In this document: positions 24,701 through 38,100 of the stretch, piece by piece | Layout of the letters: each line of letters opens with the position of its first letter | How positions within the stretch are numbered: the stretch's first letter is position 1 | Assembly: GCF_040954835.1 (NCBI RefSeq) | Contig: NC_090703.1 | Coordinates: forward strand, 21,155,444-21,219,443 | DNA: 64,000 nt | From: Lepisosteus oculatus | Lineage: Eukaryota; Chordata; Actinopteri; Semionotiformes; Lepisosteidae | Reading direction: 5' to 3' | Notes under the pieces: model-generated | The model's database searches: none | Told to the model about the DNA's origin: nothing | Seen by the model: only the letters and a program-made list of their open reading frames with translations | Translations under genes and position numbers: made by a program

Positions 24701-27700
24701 GTACCCACTTAAGAACGTTATGAAGGAGGGGCACAAGGCTGGTATGTTACACACTACTACACTACACACAATAGATGGCAGATGCAAAATATTGGAAGCA
24801 ACATCGTCCTGATCTTTAAGCCAACACCTGTCCATTTGTCAGAAGGCAATTTGGTTGGTTTAAAGATGAGGATGGCAGGTCAAGTATGATTGCCTTTTGG
24901 GAAATATGGTTAATACATGAATTGCCATCTTGTCTGCACCTCCTGCCTTCTTACCAATAAGAGGAGGCCATTCGACCTACAGTATCTAGACCATTTGATA
25001 TTGGCTGACAGATCTGAGATCTCATCCGGCTGTTTCTTGAGAGAAGCCAGCTTCAACACCATGGCTTGGTAGCTTGTTCCATATTCCCACAAACTTAAAT
25101 TACAAAACAAAAGTCCTTTGAAATAGGTCTGGATGTACCACAGAAAATACAAGTTAAACAACCTGTTAAGAATCAGTTTATATTACAAGAGGTTGACAGA
25201 ATGAAATATTATTTTAGATGTCCAAAGTGTAATGTCTCTCACACTGCTTAATACTGATTCTGATGCAATTGTTGTGTAATCTGTAGTTGAAACACTGTTG
25301 TCTAGGGGAAAATATGGAAAAGTAATAAAACATTTCTTGCTGTAGAAAATTCTCATCCCACAAAAAACATAGACTGAAGTAAATAACTAGACCCTGTAAA
25401 ACTCTTCACCTAATCCCATGCCATACAATGGTTTTTAAGACCAATTTATCTAATCAAGTCCATTTAATATCTTTGAAGGCTCAATGAACAGATCTGAAAA
25501 TAGTCTCTTTATCCCTGTTTAAAACTGTATCTTCTGTGACCCAAATCAAGCTTTAGAATTTACTTTTGACACAGTTGTTTTCTCCTTGCTGAAAATCATG
25601 CAGTAACTTAAAATCTGCAACTTAAAAAGTGGTTTTATTTCTTTAGAGGGCTGAAAAGTAAGCCAGTGGCTTTGTATTGTTTAAATTGTAGTAAGCAAAT
25701 ATTTTCCTTTCAGACTCAAATGGATGAGCTTCGCAGCTTTGAATTAGAGAGCCAGAAGAGCAACCAGTCTATCTGGTTCGGACACTATACCACGTCTACC
25801 ATTATCTCCACCTCTCCTGGGATCCGACAGGTGATGAGGTAATCAGACAAGACAAAGGTGTTTGGTTTTGTACAGGTTGCAGCTGAAGTGGTGTTTGTAC
25901 ACTGTAGATGGCATTATTCCCTCAGACTCCAATCCAAAAGTGATGTAGGGGCTGTTACAAGAGGGTGACAAAATGTTAATCCAGTTACCTCTATTCAAAT
26001 CAATAAGATTGAAAATCACATTTAACTACCATGTTACGGTGAAATTCAATAAAAATGATTATAAAAAGGCCTACATGAAGTCGTCTTAATATAATTCAGG
26101 TCACTGTTTGTTTGCTGTCACTAGGCTCAGTCAGCAAAGGTGCTGTTTGAGTGGTTGGGCCCTGGGGTCCTCCTGGTTCATTCACAATGAACATTATCTT
26201 TGACAGTTGCAGACGGTTCCGAAATGTACCATGAGGCATTAAGTTCCTTTAGTACATAACATAGACTTTAAAAATTGCCTCACTGTCTTTTATTCTAACA
26301 TACAAATATCCTCCATATTGGAGACGCCATTGGAAGTTGAATTTCTTCAGAAATGTTAGGAAAACATAAAAGAAACATAGGGAATGGTAATGTGAAAAAA
26401 TATAAGTTTCAAATATCAGTCTTGCTTTTTCATAGCTTCACATGTCTTCCTCACTGCCAGTCCCAACTATAAAAGGCTCGTATTAAACTGTATTTAGTCT
26501 CCTGCTTTTTGCTCTTGCTGGACACATTTGAACTGATAATATAGACAGAATAAGTTCTTAAAGTGTTTGACTTTAAAGTGAGATAAACGTCCCACTAGAT
26601 TGGATCTGGAGGGGAATCTGGGAAAGCTTTCCTCAAACCGTCCCGGCCCTGAGTGCCCATTTCTGTCTCGGCTCTACAGCTCGGCTGTGGCATACCTGTG
26701 TGGGCACCTCCACACGCTAGGTGGCCTGATGCCAGTGCTGCATAGCCGGCACCCGCGGGGCACCCTGGAGCTGGAGCTAGGAGATTGGATGGACAATCGC
26801 AGGTAAGACCACGCTCGTCTCCACACAGTACTTCGTTTGAGCCTCTGGAGGAACGGCTTTTGAACTGAAGCTACACAAAAACTCTCTTTTCTGGGAAGAG
26901 GGTGATAATGGCTGAATAATAAGACACTTTAAGGTCTCATGGCTATCCATTAACAAATGATCAAACAGTGGTTCTTACGTCACAGTTTCCCCATATTTTT
27001 TCAAAATCCATGGCATTTTTTAAAATTCTTTGCATTCTAACTACAATCTGAAAGGTTACAAGCCAGACAGTAAGCCCTTTGGCCCTTCAACTAGATGTTT
27101 CTTGAAAGAGACCAGGCCAACAACATAGCTGAACACCATACACCCTTTGGATAAGAGGTGCTCAAAACACACTTTCATGTGTTTCACTGTTCAGTTTACA
27201 ATGATTTCTGAATGTCCCCGTGGCCTGAATTCTGTTTGGCAGCACACCAGAGTGGCTCTAAATACTGGCTTCTGAATACCTCCTTGCCTTTATTAGGTAC
27301 CGTGTGCTGGCCTTGGACCACGACATCCTGAGTTTCTCGGACCTGCGGTTCGAGGAGTGGCCAGTCGTCCTCATCACCAACCCCAAGGCTGCTCTGTATG
27401 CCAACCCTGACACCGAGCCCCTGGGCAGGATCCGGCACTCCACACACATCAGGTTTGGGGAATCAGTCTCCAGAGCACCGCATTCATGTTCCCATGATCA
27501 CCAGGACAAAATAACAGTCAAAGGAATTCCCCCTTACAACTGTATGATGATTGATTTTAATACACCTGGCCATGTTTTCACCACAGTTCCGAGTGTTACA
27601 AAAATAAGGCTCAACAAATACACTACAAAGCCAGTGGGTCAGAGCCACAGTCAGTGATGCCAGCAGATTGGCTGAGGTTTTGTCATAACTATTTACATGT

Positions 27701-30700
27701 TTGGAAACCTTTGAAAATCTGGTTATAATTCAATGTCTGGGGGACTTTTTTCAGCCATGCACAGGTTATAGGCCTCAGTGATTTTTTTCCCCCCTACCTC
27801 AGAAAGTCAGTTAATCTTCATGGTATTCTTTGAGTGGCATTTTTCTGTTTTTAATTTTGCTTTAGCAACATATTTCTGCCTCTTTGGGTGCCTTGCCCCA
27901 TATCTGGTCTCTTGTCAAGGGGAGAACTCCCATCATGAAACATAAACCCCTTCAAACAGATTGTGAATATGTTAGAAATTAAAGCTAGGGTTCTAGGTGC
28001 AAACAGTCTATGTAAATGTAAAACAGTCCATGCAAAGTTGTCAGACATACAAAACATAGGTGACCATTAGTCCACAAGCCCACACTGAAAGTATGTGATC
28101 AGGATTAGGAACTGTGGAACACTGTGGGGGACGTCATCAGGCTGTTCTTGTGTTGGATCTCGTCAGAATCTTGGCTTTCTCGGAAGCCCCGATCACGGCG
28201 GTCTACGTGAGCATCGACCAGAAGCCCTTGGGTGAGGCTCATCCTGTGAAAGGGCCGCTGTATGTGCTGGCCTGGGACCCCAAGAGCTATTCCAAAGGGC
28301 TCCACTCCATCAGGGTCAAAGTGGAGGTAAGTGCAGTCGCTGCGTTGGGTTGTGTGGAGGTGTCCTCTTCACTTACTTACCAGGTTGTAAAAACAATTTT
28401 TTCATTCGAGTTGCAGTCTTTGAAGACACTGTTTTTCTCAATTACAGAGCAAGAGATGTCGCTCCTTGTAGTCCCGGCTGGTTTTAATGTGAAATATTTT
28501 CTGTTGAAGTTCATATTGGGTGTCCACAGGGTGTGTTTCAAAATCCCAGTTAAAAAAGTAGGTGCCAATTTTGCACAATGTGGTGAACTGAACTGCTCTC
28601 AAGATTAGAGTAAAGAAGGACAGGACACTGATGTCATATGTGGGCAGGGCTAGCTTTTCTGGAGACCATTACTGGAGCTCAACAACACACTGATGGTGCT
28701 CTCACACTGCTGAAAACAGTATCTTATCATTTTTCAAAAATGCAATTGGGAAAATAACTAAAACTAGCTGAAAGGCAAATGGTCCATTTGTTATAATGGG
28801 TAATTGTAAAAACAGCATAAAAAATATTATGTAAAAGTGCATTTAAAACCAAGAACTAGAAAAAGCTACTCAGCCACGTTGTGAAAGTCGATGCCCTAGC
28901 ACTTAGTGCTAAGCTGCTCATTTCACACATACAACACAGACAGACGCATAGACAGATATCTGTTTTTGGCACTAAACAGGACTATCTTTGGAGCTCACAG
29001 GATCCCAATAACTGCAAAGTATAGTATTAAATGGAATTATTGAGAGGTAAAATGGAGATGAATTGAGAGATACTTATAAATTTACTGTCCCGTCTTCACT
29101 GCATCCTTGCTCCTCTCAGGAGGAGAGAAGAGCTGATCTGCATATCTGACCACAGAACCATCTGCTATTGATTAGCCTGATCTGGTACTAGTCACAGGGC
29201 TATCAGTCCCCTTATTTAAGTGTGTTTCATAAGTGCAGTGCTCGAGGCACTTGTTGGGTGGTATTGTGCGACGTTTGTCAGAGAGTAGATTGTATTTGAA
29301 ATGTTTGAGGCTCACAGGTATAGCATAGCACGGCTTGTGAAACACGTACAGACACAGTTCCGTGAGCTCTGTTTCAAATCAGGGCTTGCTTTAGCTCGTA
29401 CTCCAGAATGGGGAGAAGCGAAGCAGGGAAGATGAGTAGGAGCACAGCACAGCGTGGCGTGTGTCTCTCAGAGTCTCTCTCTGGACAGGACTCTGCTGGC
29501 CGCTCGACAGTAAGAGAGCAGCAGTTCACGCTGGACGGCAAGGTGACTCTGGGCTTCGGGTTCCTGCAGTCCTTCATCCTCCTCACTGACCACTACATCC
29601 TGGTGAGAAGCTCTCCTGCTCGCACAGCCGCCTACAACAGCACTGACTGTTTCCTGTGTGTGTTTGTGACTCATTTCCTGTCTACATTCCTACCCTGAAG
29701 GACAGTCCCTTCTTATGAACAGATGAACTGCAGTTAAATGGGAAAAGATCATCTGAAAGTGGGGTCTAGGCCATGTCCATCAACAATGTTATGATCTGCA
29801 ATCCTAAAAGATGAAAACTGCTAATGTCACCAAATCAAAAAGAGACCTTTCTTCAGCCTTGTAACATTCTGAAATGTGACATATTTACACCATAAATGGT
29901 TCTTTATTTTATTTGGAACAAACCAGTGGATTTTATAATCACTTATACAGCCCTTATATAAGGTATTTACTTAAAGAATTCTTTCAAATGTTTGTCTGGT
30001 TTGCCTTTTCCATACACGTACAGTCCCATGATGTCTGCAGAGGTAAGTTCCATATGTGCTTATAGAAGTTTATTATTTAAAAAAGTATATAATTTAAGTA
30101 TTTTATTTCACGTCCTGATTCATCTGTGCAACATTTCTGTGACATCAGAAGAACAGCTGAATTTAATTGAATGATTCTTGACAGTGAGCAGTGTGAAAAG
30201 TGTGTGTGTGTGGGGGGGGAGTTTTGTCTTTTAAGAAAAAATAATGAAAAATATGCAAACACCCATATCACTAAAATGACAAGATATATGTGACATACTA
30301 GGGAGCACAAAAAACAATAGTAATTGTGTGCTATGCAGGGCCTACACCAGATGCTTAGACAGTTTTTTATTATGTTTCTAATACAGATATAAACATGATC
30401 TGGCAAAACTTGGCTGTGTCTATTGGTGCAACTGTACAGCATTTTGTTTTAAAGCTGTGAAGTAGTTAAACATTCCCACATCAGGCAAAGAAACCAGGGA
30501 TTTAAGAACTGCAGCAGATCTTTCTTCAGGAGAAATCGATTCTTCCCTCCCCACAGTGATAACCTGTAATCTCTCTGATGCGTACCTGCTTGACGACTCC
30601 CAGGCGTGCTGGAACCGCGGTTTGACAGCATTCTTCGGGACTTGTTTGTTTTTAGGCTAGAGTCGCCTTTGTGTTCCTGGTGCTGTTTAATGTTGCCCTG

Positions 30701-33700
30701 ATTGTGGCTTTCCGCTACCTGGGAACCCCCTCTCTGAGAGGTAAGACGCAGGCGTTTGTCCGAGCTCCTCTGATTTCTGTTCGGCACAAGGCACACCTTC
30801 TCTCCACGCACATTTTTCTTGCTCCCCCGATACCTGACAGAAACACATTTGCAGATTTTGGGATGTTTCCAGCTTGTCGTTTAATACCCTTGTTCAAATC
30901 TGCAGTCTTATGAAGTCTTTTTTAGAAATTCCTATCATGCCATATATTTTAAATGGGGACATTTAAAAGTATGGAGACCTTCAAAATTACCTTTTGATTT
31001 ATTAGCGTTTTTTATTATCTCTCATTATTTTAATCATGGAAAAGCTTTCATTTAACTTTATGAAGTTCAAATTAGATCATTCTCGATTGCAAACTTAAGA
31101 TGTAAGTTCCTGCTCTGGCATGAGTTTACAAGCACAGATCGAGTAGCATATCCTTCTGATTTTCCATCTTGCTCTGCAGTCCTGAAAACCTATTTTAAAA
31201 AATAAAATTGAAAAATAAAGTCAAACATTTCCCCCTTAAGTTGTTTTTTACTAAGTTGCAGAAAATGGCTGGGTAACTTCATACTGAGGAAGAATAAACA
31301 CAATAACTGCCAGAACAAGTGGCAGGCAATGCAAAAATTAAACATTAGAAGTAATTGTTTGAACCAGAAAACAATAAATGCAGAAGAGAAAGATTATAAA
31401 TGAAAGCAGGTTGTTTGGGACTGTGTAACAAACACAGCAGACACTCAGATTCTGCTCAGACTCTACTGTTGCTCTTTTTTTACTTGATGTAATTACTGAT
31501 TTGGTCCTTCAGTTCAAGACCCATAGAAATAACAGCAACTTGTATTTCTTGAACAGTAATTGTAATTGTAATTGTGCTGTAACTGTCTGCTCCTGAACTA
31601 CTTTAAAACATTCTAAAGTTTTTATTGTATTTGTTTTTTGCCAGGATCTACAGGTTTCTACTCCCAGGCATGTCTGTCTCTTCATGTTTTCAGCAAAGCC
31701 AACATGTTCTACTACTCTTTACTGCTCTTCAACCTCTACACTGCCTTTGGTGAGGCCATAGTACACGTTGCACTGATGAGATAAGAAGATAAGAAGAGTC
31801 CAGTTTAGTGCCCTTTTTAGACATTCCAGTCGCACATTCTCTTTGCTGTCTTTCACATAGTTTAGTCCAATACCATAACTCAGGCCATTGAGCCCCAGTG
31901 TTTATTTTCACAGATTAAAGAAAAGTGTTCTAAATTCAGTCTACCTTGGGCAATTTACATGTTCACCTGTCTGGACTTTAAGGCTCCTGCAATATCTTTG
32001 CTGTTTTATTCCATCATTAGGAAAAGAAACTGTAAAGTGTTGTTAAAATGCTCTTTAATTTTCCATTAATGTTGGTGTAGTTGGTAAGTGTTGTCCATAC
32101 CAAGGAATTTTTCTGAAATAGCAACCGGCTGTAATGTCTTGTTTTTCTTCCAGGTCCCTGGTTTGTTGGCGATGTGATTGATGGCCACAAGGGGGCATGC
32201 TTTGCATTTGGGGTGTTTGTGGATGGCCACTTTCTAGAAGGAAGCTTGACGTTTGTGGTAGGAATCTTTCAGGTGTGTGATCTGAATTGTTTGATGGCTA
32301 GTAGCTAATTATCTGAGAATATCTTCCTCCTGCTTACAGTGGGTATCAAGTCATCAGCCTCAACAACATAGCTGGGTATCTTGTTCCAGATTCCCATAAT
32401 CCTTTGTGTAAAGATTATACCTTCTCATTTTAATTTTAAACAATCTGCGTCATAATACTTGTATGGAAATTAATGAGTTGTAATATATACTTTCAGGCAT
32501 TCCTGAACTAAATTGTAGGGGTCACCTTGGACCAGAAGGAGAAGAGCAGAAGTAGTTGAATCTCTTGTTATGTATGGCCAGTATTCGCTAGGAAGCCAGT
32601 ATACAATAATTAAATAAAAGACAGCTAACCCAAATAATTTATATTAACTCTGGCACACAAATCAAGCTTCTTTAGGACATTCATCCCCTTTCCACATGTT
32701 TGGAATGAGATGGGCATGTTTCTTTTTACATTTTTAACAGAGAAAACACTGACAAATTGGCAAATGTGCAGTCTCATCTGTTTGTGCTTACGAGTGTCCT
32801 TCAGTTTTTGCTTCATAGGCTATTTAATGTAATTGTGTAGTAAAGCGCAATAAAAATGCAGCACCATGTATTTAATTGCAAAGCGCACGATTAGAATACA
32901 AACAGCTGCTTAGCACTGCCTGGTAGGCCCCTCCTGGGCCACCCCTGTCATGGGTGTGGTTGTGTTTTTATGAAAATCAGCCCCACATTATTACTCTCCC
33001 GCCCCTGAATACTGGCCTGAGCAGGGCAAAGGTCAATAAGACAGTTGCTGGGCAGATCCAGATGATAGCCCTCTTTAAAGACATGAGTATCATCAGAAAA
33101 TTATATGCCGTCTTTAATCATGTCCACAACAAACTCTGCAGAAATGTGGTGTACCTGTGTCCTCATTTCTTCTCATTTACGTGAACACTACAATTTTATA
33201 TTGTACATTCACATTTCAGGTCAACCTAACTGACAATTTGTGCTCAGTTTTACATAGACAATACACACAACAAGTAGCCCAGCTAAAACATTAGCTACCA
33301 GTACTCATTATTCATATAGCAGATTCTGTGATCATAGAGGCCATTCACTGCAATGGTCCTGCACTTTCACTGGGCACTGGAATGTTTTTGTTCATACTTT
33401 TGTGTTGTGTGTGAGTTTACACTTATGACCTTCATGTTGTAGTTTTAATAAAAAACATTGATATTCATTGCCTTTTTTATCAAGATTTATTTAGTATACC
33501 TACATCATCAGTTACATAACAAGATAACAATATATCAAGAGTTACGTAATTTAACAATATTTGATAAAGGATGTGCAGAGTTAAATTAAAGTATTTCTAA
33601 TAACTCATAAAAATGAACTTCTGTCCTTAGACACTTAAATTATCTCTGAAAGTATAAACATTTTTTAATTGACCTTCAAGAATAGAAATATTCTTTTTTT

Positions 33701-34290
33701 AATTATAATCTTACAAAGTTATACGCCACTGTATTTTTTATTTCCATAATATTATAGTTAAGGTAATTCCTAATTAAGTTGAGTTTTCTTCATTATGTGT
33801 CAAAAGAATAGTAGTTCAAAACATTTTTGAAGTAATGGTGGACTTAAAATAGCTTTGTGCAAATCTTCTTTCGAAATAAAAATTAAAACTCCCACTATAT
33901 GGTGCTGTGCTGTGAATTGCTAATGTCTTCTAAAAAACAGTTGTGTTCTTTGTTTTGTTTCAGGTTGTTTTCTTCAACATGCCCCTGACTTGCTATCTCT
34001 GCTGGAGCCTGAACCTGCGTTGTCGCGGCAACTGCTTTCGCTCCCATTTCCAGCGTGCTGGCAGGGTGCGGACGTTGCTGGTAAACCTGACCATGCTGGC
34101 GCTGCTGGCCTGGCAGGCGTACTCCTGCATCTTCCTGCTGGAGACATATGGCCTCCTGGCCTTCCTCCTGTCTCCTGTTCGCACCTGGTCCCTGGCCCTC
34201 GGCCTGCTCCTTGCCTATAGGGCCTGGACATGTCCTCCACCACGCCTCAGTCAGTACACTGCAGGCTCCAGGGCCAGCTTAGCCTCTTGA
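18711..34290 (+). CDS. tmem62: Transmembrane protein 62 (metallophosphoesterase-type membrane protein), complete, 14 coding exons
   Basis: Coding exons: 18711-18899, 20508-20619, 21233-21370, 24003-24048, 24294-24435, 25714-25838, 26680-26802, 27297-27452, 28167-28326, 29489-29602, 30656-30740, 31645-31749, 32154-32272, 33964-34290. Reading phase is continuous over all 13 introns, all GT-AG, and gives 646 aa, close to human TMEM62. Residues 4-24 form a signal-anchor-like hydrophobic segment. The metallophosphoesterase metal-site motifs are all present: SDIH (65-68), GDLTD (101-105), GNHD (144-147), FGH (231-233) and GHLH (259-262). Several C-terminal hydrophobic helices follow, at roughly 437-458, 483-503, 525-557 and 575-625. 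The family is predicted to be a membrane phosphoesterase; its substrate is not established. I chose the ATG at 18711 because it matches the homologue's N-terminus. An in-frame ATG at 18597 would add 38 residues. The donor after exon 8 (GTTTGG at 27453) is weak, but phase and homology support it. Confidence 0.95.
19346..19693 (+). mobile_element. tRNA-derived SINE (V-SINE-like), nearly full length, in tmem62 intron 1
   Basis: The head GGTGGCATGGTAGCACAGG with B-box-like GGTTCAATTCC is followed by TTCTCCCC, GTAGGTTAATTGGCTTCTAG, TGCAATGGACTGG and CTGAATTGGGGGAAG blocks, ending in the (GGAT)n tail GAAAATGGATGGATGGATG. It is the best-preserved copy in the window. It is intronic and not expected to affect the protein. 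Confidence 0.88.
21870..22072. repeat. Dispersed fish repeat (CAGTCCTGCAGG type), fuller copy, in tmem62 intron 3
   Basis: It starts GGGGTGCCCAGCTCCAGTCC and ends GGCCTGGTGTGCTGGAGTTA, with an AATTACCTAATTGAAGTAAT middle. The ends are weakly inverted, as in hAT-type MITEs, but a tRNA or SINE origin is not excluded. Confidence 0.4.
23710..23926 (-). mobile_element. 5S rRNA-derived SINE, minus orientation, in tmem62 intron 3
   Basis: GTCCCATCCAAGTACTTACC followed by AGGCCCAGCC is a reverse-complement 5S promoter segment. To its left are GTGCCACCTACTGGTCCAC and AATGTCTCATCCGAAGAATG, shared with the 9.8 kb and 11.7 kb copies respectively. The 5S head is cut short after GCCC. Confidence 0.65.
24955..25115 (-). 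mobile_element. CR1/L2-like retroposon 3'-end fragment, in tmem62 intron 5
   Basis: AGAGGAGGCCATTCGACCTA, then GAGATCTCATCCGGCTGTTT, then CTTGGTAGCTTGTTCCATAT and TCCCACAAAC. Read on the minus strand this is the coding end of a CR1/L2-type ORF2 (pattern [20 protein letters not shown]) running into its 3' UTR. The same block order recurs at 0, 27.1, 32.4, 39.9, 45.5 and 57.7 kb. Confidence 0.6.
27060..27180 (-). mobile_element. CR1/L2-like 3'-end fragment in tmem62 intron 7
   Basis: GATGTTTCTTGAAAGAGACC, then CAACAACATAGCTGAACACC and ACACCCTTTGGATAAGAGGT, follow the block order of the 24.9 and 39.9 kb copies. Confidence 0.5.
32345..32470 (-). mobile_element. CR1/L2-like 3'-end fragment in tmem62 intron 13
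   Basis: CAGCCTCAACAACATAGCTG, then GGTATCTTGTTCCAGATTCC and CATAATCCTTTGTGTAAAGA, match the family consensus visible in the other copies. Confidence 0.5.
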
Positions 34291-34375
34291 CAGCTGTTCA
34301 TTTGCTTTTTCTGTACGTCTGCATTTTCCTTCCTATACTGAAAACACAGAGATTTTTTACAGACTGATAGCATTT

Positions 34376-35194
34376 ATACTGTATTACCAAAAGTCTTGGG
34401 ACAACAGCCATAGTAACAAACTATACCTGTTGACATTGTATTTAACATAGTGCTCAAGTTCACTCGTGGCCTTACCAATGCTGCAATCCTGCCAGGGATA
34501 CTTCCCACTACCTCCTGCAGAGTGTTTTTTCAGTGCAGCAGGAGAAGTTAGTTTCTTGCTGTTACAGTTCAACCCACAGGTGTTGTACATGAGTGAGGTC
34601 AGTTTTCTCTCTGAAATGTTTTCAGTAAAGTTCTTCCAGAACTGTTGTGTTAAACTCATAGCTTTGACACAGAATTGTGCCAGTAGATGTTCCATACATA
34701 CTGATCATTTTCGCAAGAACTGTTCAGAATGTCCTAATACATGAACAGGATCAAGGCATTCATTACAAAAAAAGTGGCTGCCCTGCCCAAACCGTGAGAC
34801 TACGCAGCACCACAGCATCTCCTCCACATTTAACTATAAGCCTTTTGCATCAATGCATTGACAGACACACACTTTGGCTTGTGGATGCCTGTCCTGCGAC
34901 AAAGTCCTTATGTACGCATTGCAGTTCTTAGCATAGAATACAGACAAATCTGTTGGTGTCTTGATCTCCGGTGTGGTGGTGGTTTTTAGTCCTGACAGAC
35001 CAGTTTGTTGTTAACACATTTTATGGTTCATACTGTAGGACTTAGTTTCTTCAGTCTTACAATTTTCTCCACAGGGGACTTTAGAAATCATAATGTCTCT
35101 ATAGTCTTATGCACTCTACCATTCCTTAGACTAACATGCCACTATAAAGCACTTGGCCTCTGACACAGTCCCAGTACTTTTGGTAATGCTGTCT
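34376..35194. mobile_element. Non-autonomous DNA transposon remnant (Tc1/mariner-like ends) in the tmem62 3' flank
   Basis: The left end ATTACCAAAAGTCTTGGGAC (34383-34402) and right end GTCCCAGTACTTTTGGTAAT (35168-35187) are inverted copies with one or two differences; the core ATTACCAAAAGT is exact on both sides. CCAAAAGTNTTGGGAC is typical of Tc1/mariner-type ends in fish. Inside the roughly 0.8 kb element no transposase motif was recognised. It begins only 85 bases after the tmem62 stop codon, so it probably lies in the 3' UTR. Confidence 0.65.
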
Positions 35195-38100
35195 TTATCC
35201 AAAAAGATTTGTTACATTCGTGGTGTAATGTCTTCATTGAGACACTGTGAAACACACACCACTGAATGATTTTTTAGAAGCCCCTATTTAAATATGAAAG
35301 GCAAAATGAAAAATGTCAGTCTAATATCCACAAATCCCTGAAACTTCAAGGACCAAATGTGGGTGATAATATAAAGGCACAGTTACTCTATTATCATGTC
35401 TAAAATTGTATATAAAGGATGAGTCATAACTAATAAGGGATTTTCTTTTAGATAATTGCAGGTTCTGCTTGCAATATATCAGTGTTTTTTTAAGTGCACG
35501 CTTTCCTTTATCTACACCATCTACATCTAGGGAAGACAGTTATATCAGTGAATATTATTTATAATAATGTGACTTTATGTAAAGCAGGAAGTCACATTGA
35601 CATTCCAGTTTTTTGTTCTAGGAATAGCTTGGGTGTGCACTGGGAACAATCTTTAAAAGTAATTGAGACACAAGCTCTTTAGGCAGATACAAGATACAAA
35701 CCATTACCTGGTTTTAAACTTGGCTCTTAAAAAAAGGCTGTGGAATCTTCTGAACTGTGGACAAGGCTGCAGTTTAAAGTCTAATGTGAAAGGTACTTCT
35801 TGTGCCCTGCTGGAGTACAGAACTAGTGTGGAATTTCTGGTCCAGGGAGATGAGTTACCCTGTCTCTCAGCATTGTATCTCATCTCTCATCACTGTTGTT
35901 TACTTGATTATGATATCACGTAAGGAATATTCTCTATTGACTAGATTTCAATTGATGGAAGTTATACTTAGTTAAATGAGGAGATATTGTTTCATCTTAA
36001 GAGTTTTAAGTGCTTTCACCTCACTACATCATGTATATTCACGTCTGAAGCTGCACAGAAATGTTTTCTCCTATACCAAAATATGGCGTTATGCGATATT
36101 AGCAACATTAAAATAATTGTGTTATATGATACACAAGAGCATACCAACTCTTCAACTAAGTTAGGTGCTTAGTTTCTTTCTGTTTCACAGAGCTATCAGA
36201 GATCTCAGTTCAGAAAGTTGAAGAATCCCTCTGAAATTGTAAAATATCTCTGTGAAACTTTGTGACTTACTGAGGTATAAGATAATGCCACATTTTCAAA
36301 ACCAAGCGTCATACTTTAGATTTTATTTTTTTGATAATAGGACTGTAAGCAATCTCAGAATTGTAAAGGCCTTTTACAAAAGTTGAATCATTTAATTAGG
36401 GGGCTTTTCAACAGTAAGGGGGACATACTCTCCTCCCTTTTGATTGCTGACTCATCCTCTAGTATACTGGATGTCAAAACCAGTAGCGTTAGTCAGTTCT
36501 CTGAGAAGGCACTTTGGGTTTTTTCTTCAAATGTTTTTTTTTTAATAAAAAATATAAATTATTCATATTTGGATATATCTGACTATGCTGCAGATAGTAG
36601 AGAAAATGGCTTAGTAGCCTGGTCCAGTGACATAAAATGAGAAACAGCACTGGAAAGAAATGTATCGGTGACTAGGGACAGGAACAGATCAGTGGGAATC
36701 TGGTAGTGTGAATAAGAGAAGAAATCATTTGAAATTGACAGAATTACTTCGATCTGGGTTTTTCCTGTAGTTTAGCTTCAATAGGCACTATTCAGTATTG
36801 ATTAATAGACTATCTTCATACCTATAAAGCAGCATTTAAGGCACATTAGCCCAAGCCAACTGCTTGTATGAGCAATTTTTAGACCCCACATGTTGCTGGT
36901 GAGTAATGGTGTTATGTCGTAGTCTGTCCTGCCTTAACTGTTCAAACATTTAAGATGCATCTGAAAAAATGCATTGCATTTCTTGTCACACACCTCACTT
37001 GTGTAAGTGAAAATATTGTAATATACATTTATTGTATGTATCTGTTGCTTAAATGCAAAACACATTCATACTAGAGGGTTTGCTTGTCAACCTCTCACCT
37101 ACAATTTTCATCAGGTTCTCTGACCAAACACGACCATATAATCCACCAGTACCATTCGAAAATCAGACGGCACCAAATGATCTTTTTGACACATCAGATC
37201 AGCTAGTAATGTGTTTTGTAACATGTAGATGTGCTTGTGGAAACACTTGTTAGGTCATTACTGTATGCTTGTGGAAATCACTACTCCTGCCTAGTGTGGC
37301 AAATGTTCGTTGTTGTGAACAGATTTAGCAAAATGATTTTACAGGGACTGAAAATCTTGCTGCTGTTATAAAATTGACAAAACAAATTAGCCTTCAGACA
37401 CTTTTGAAGTCAAAATGGGTGACATATTCAGTTACAGGTGTCTAAGTTGTGGTGCCATTGAGTACAGAAATTGTGAACTTATGCTTCTGCATAATGGTTG
37501 CACAATCCTGCAAAATGCATTATATGTGCAGAAATCTGAAGTATTTCCTGATCTTGAGTTGCATGAGCAAATGTGCAGGTAGCTGCATGCTTGTGCAATT
37601 CAGCCAGTTTCCTGTTCACGATTTACTGTAATTCTCGATAGTCCAACAAAGTTGAACACTTTCTCTTTGGCCTTGTAGCACGAGGATAGAGAAACTGCTT
37701 TACAAAAATTGCTAAAAATGAAGAACTCATTGATGCAAAGTCTAGTGTCTTTTAAGATACTGCAGTGATCTTTAATTAAGACTATGGGGGAAAGCAGGCA
37801 CTTTGCTTAAGTTGTCAGTCTGTTTTATGTTCACTGGCATTGTGACATAAAGATCTCTAGATTACTTACTCTCCAGCATCTTTCATACTTTGATGCTAAT
37901 AACTCTATAATAACACTCAAGGAAATACATTCTGTATGATACAGTTATTTACAGAAGGAACCTCTTTATTTCCATTAGCAATCCACTTGAAATGATAAGT
38001 ATAGCAGACTCAATGTCATCTTCTACATTATGTTGTCAAGGTTTTTGATCAAACACATGTCAAACCCAAGTGAAGGAGTGAATATCCAATTTTATTGCAT

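Noticed and set aside
27304-27657. 117-aa ORF as a separate gene
   Set aside because: The first half is tmem62 exon 8 (27297-27452); the rest is intron readthrough.
34384-34695. 103-aa minus ORF as a transposase
   Set aside because: It starts in one terminal repeat of a DNA element and shows no transposase motif.
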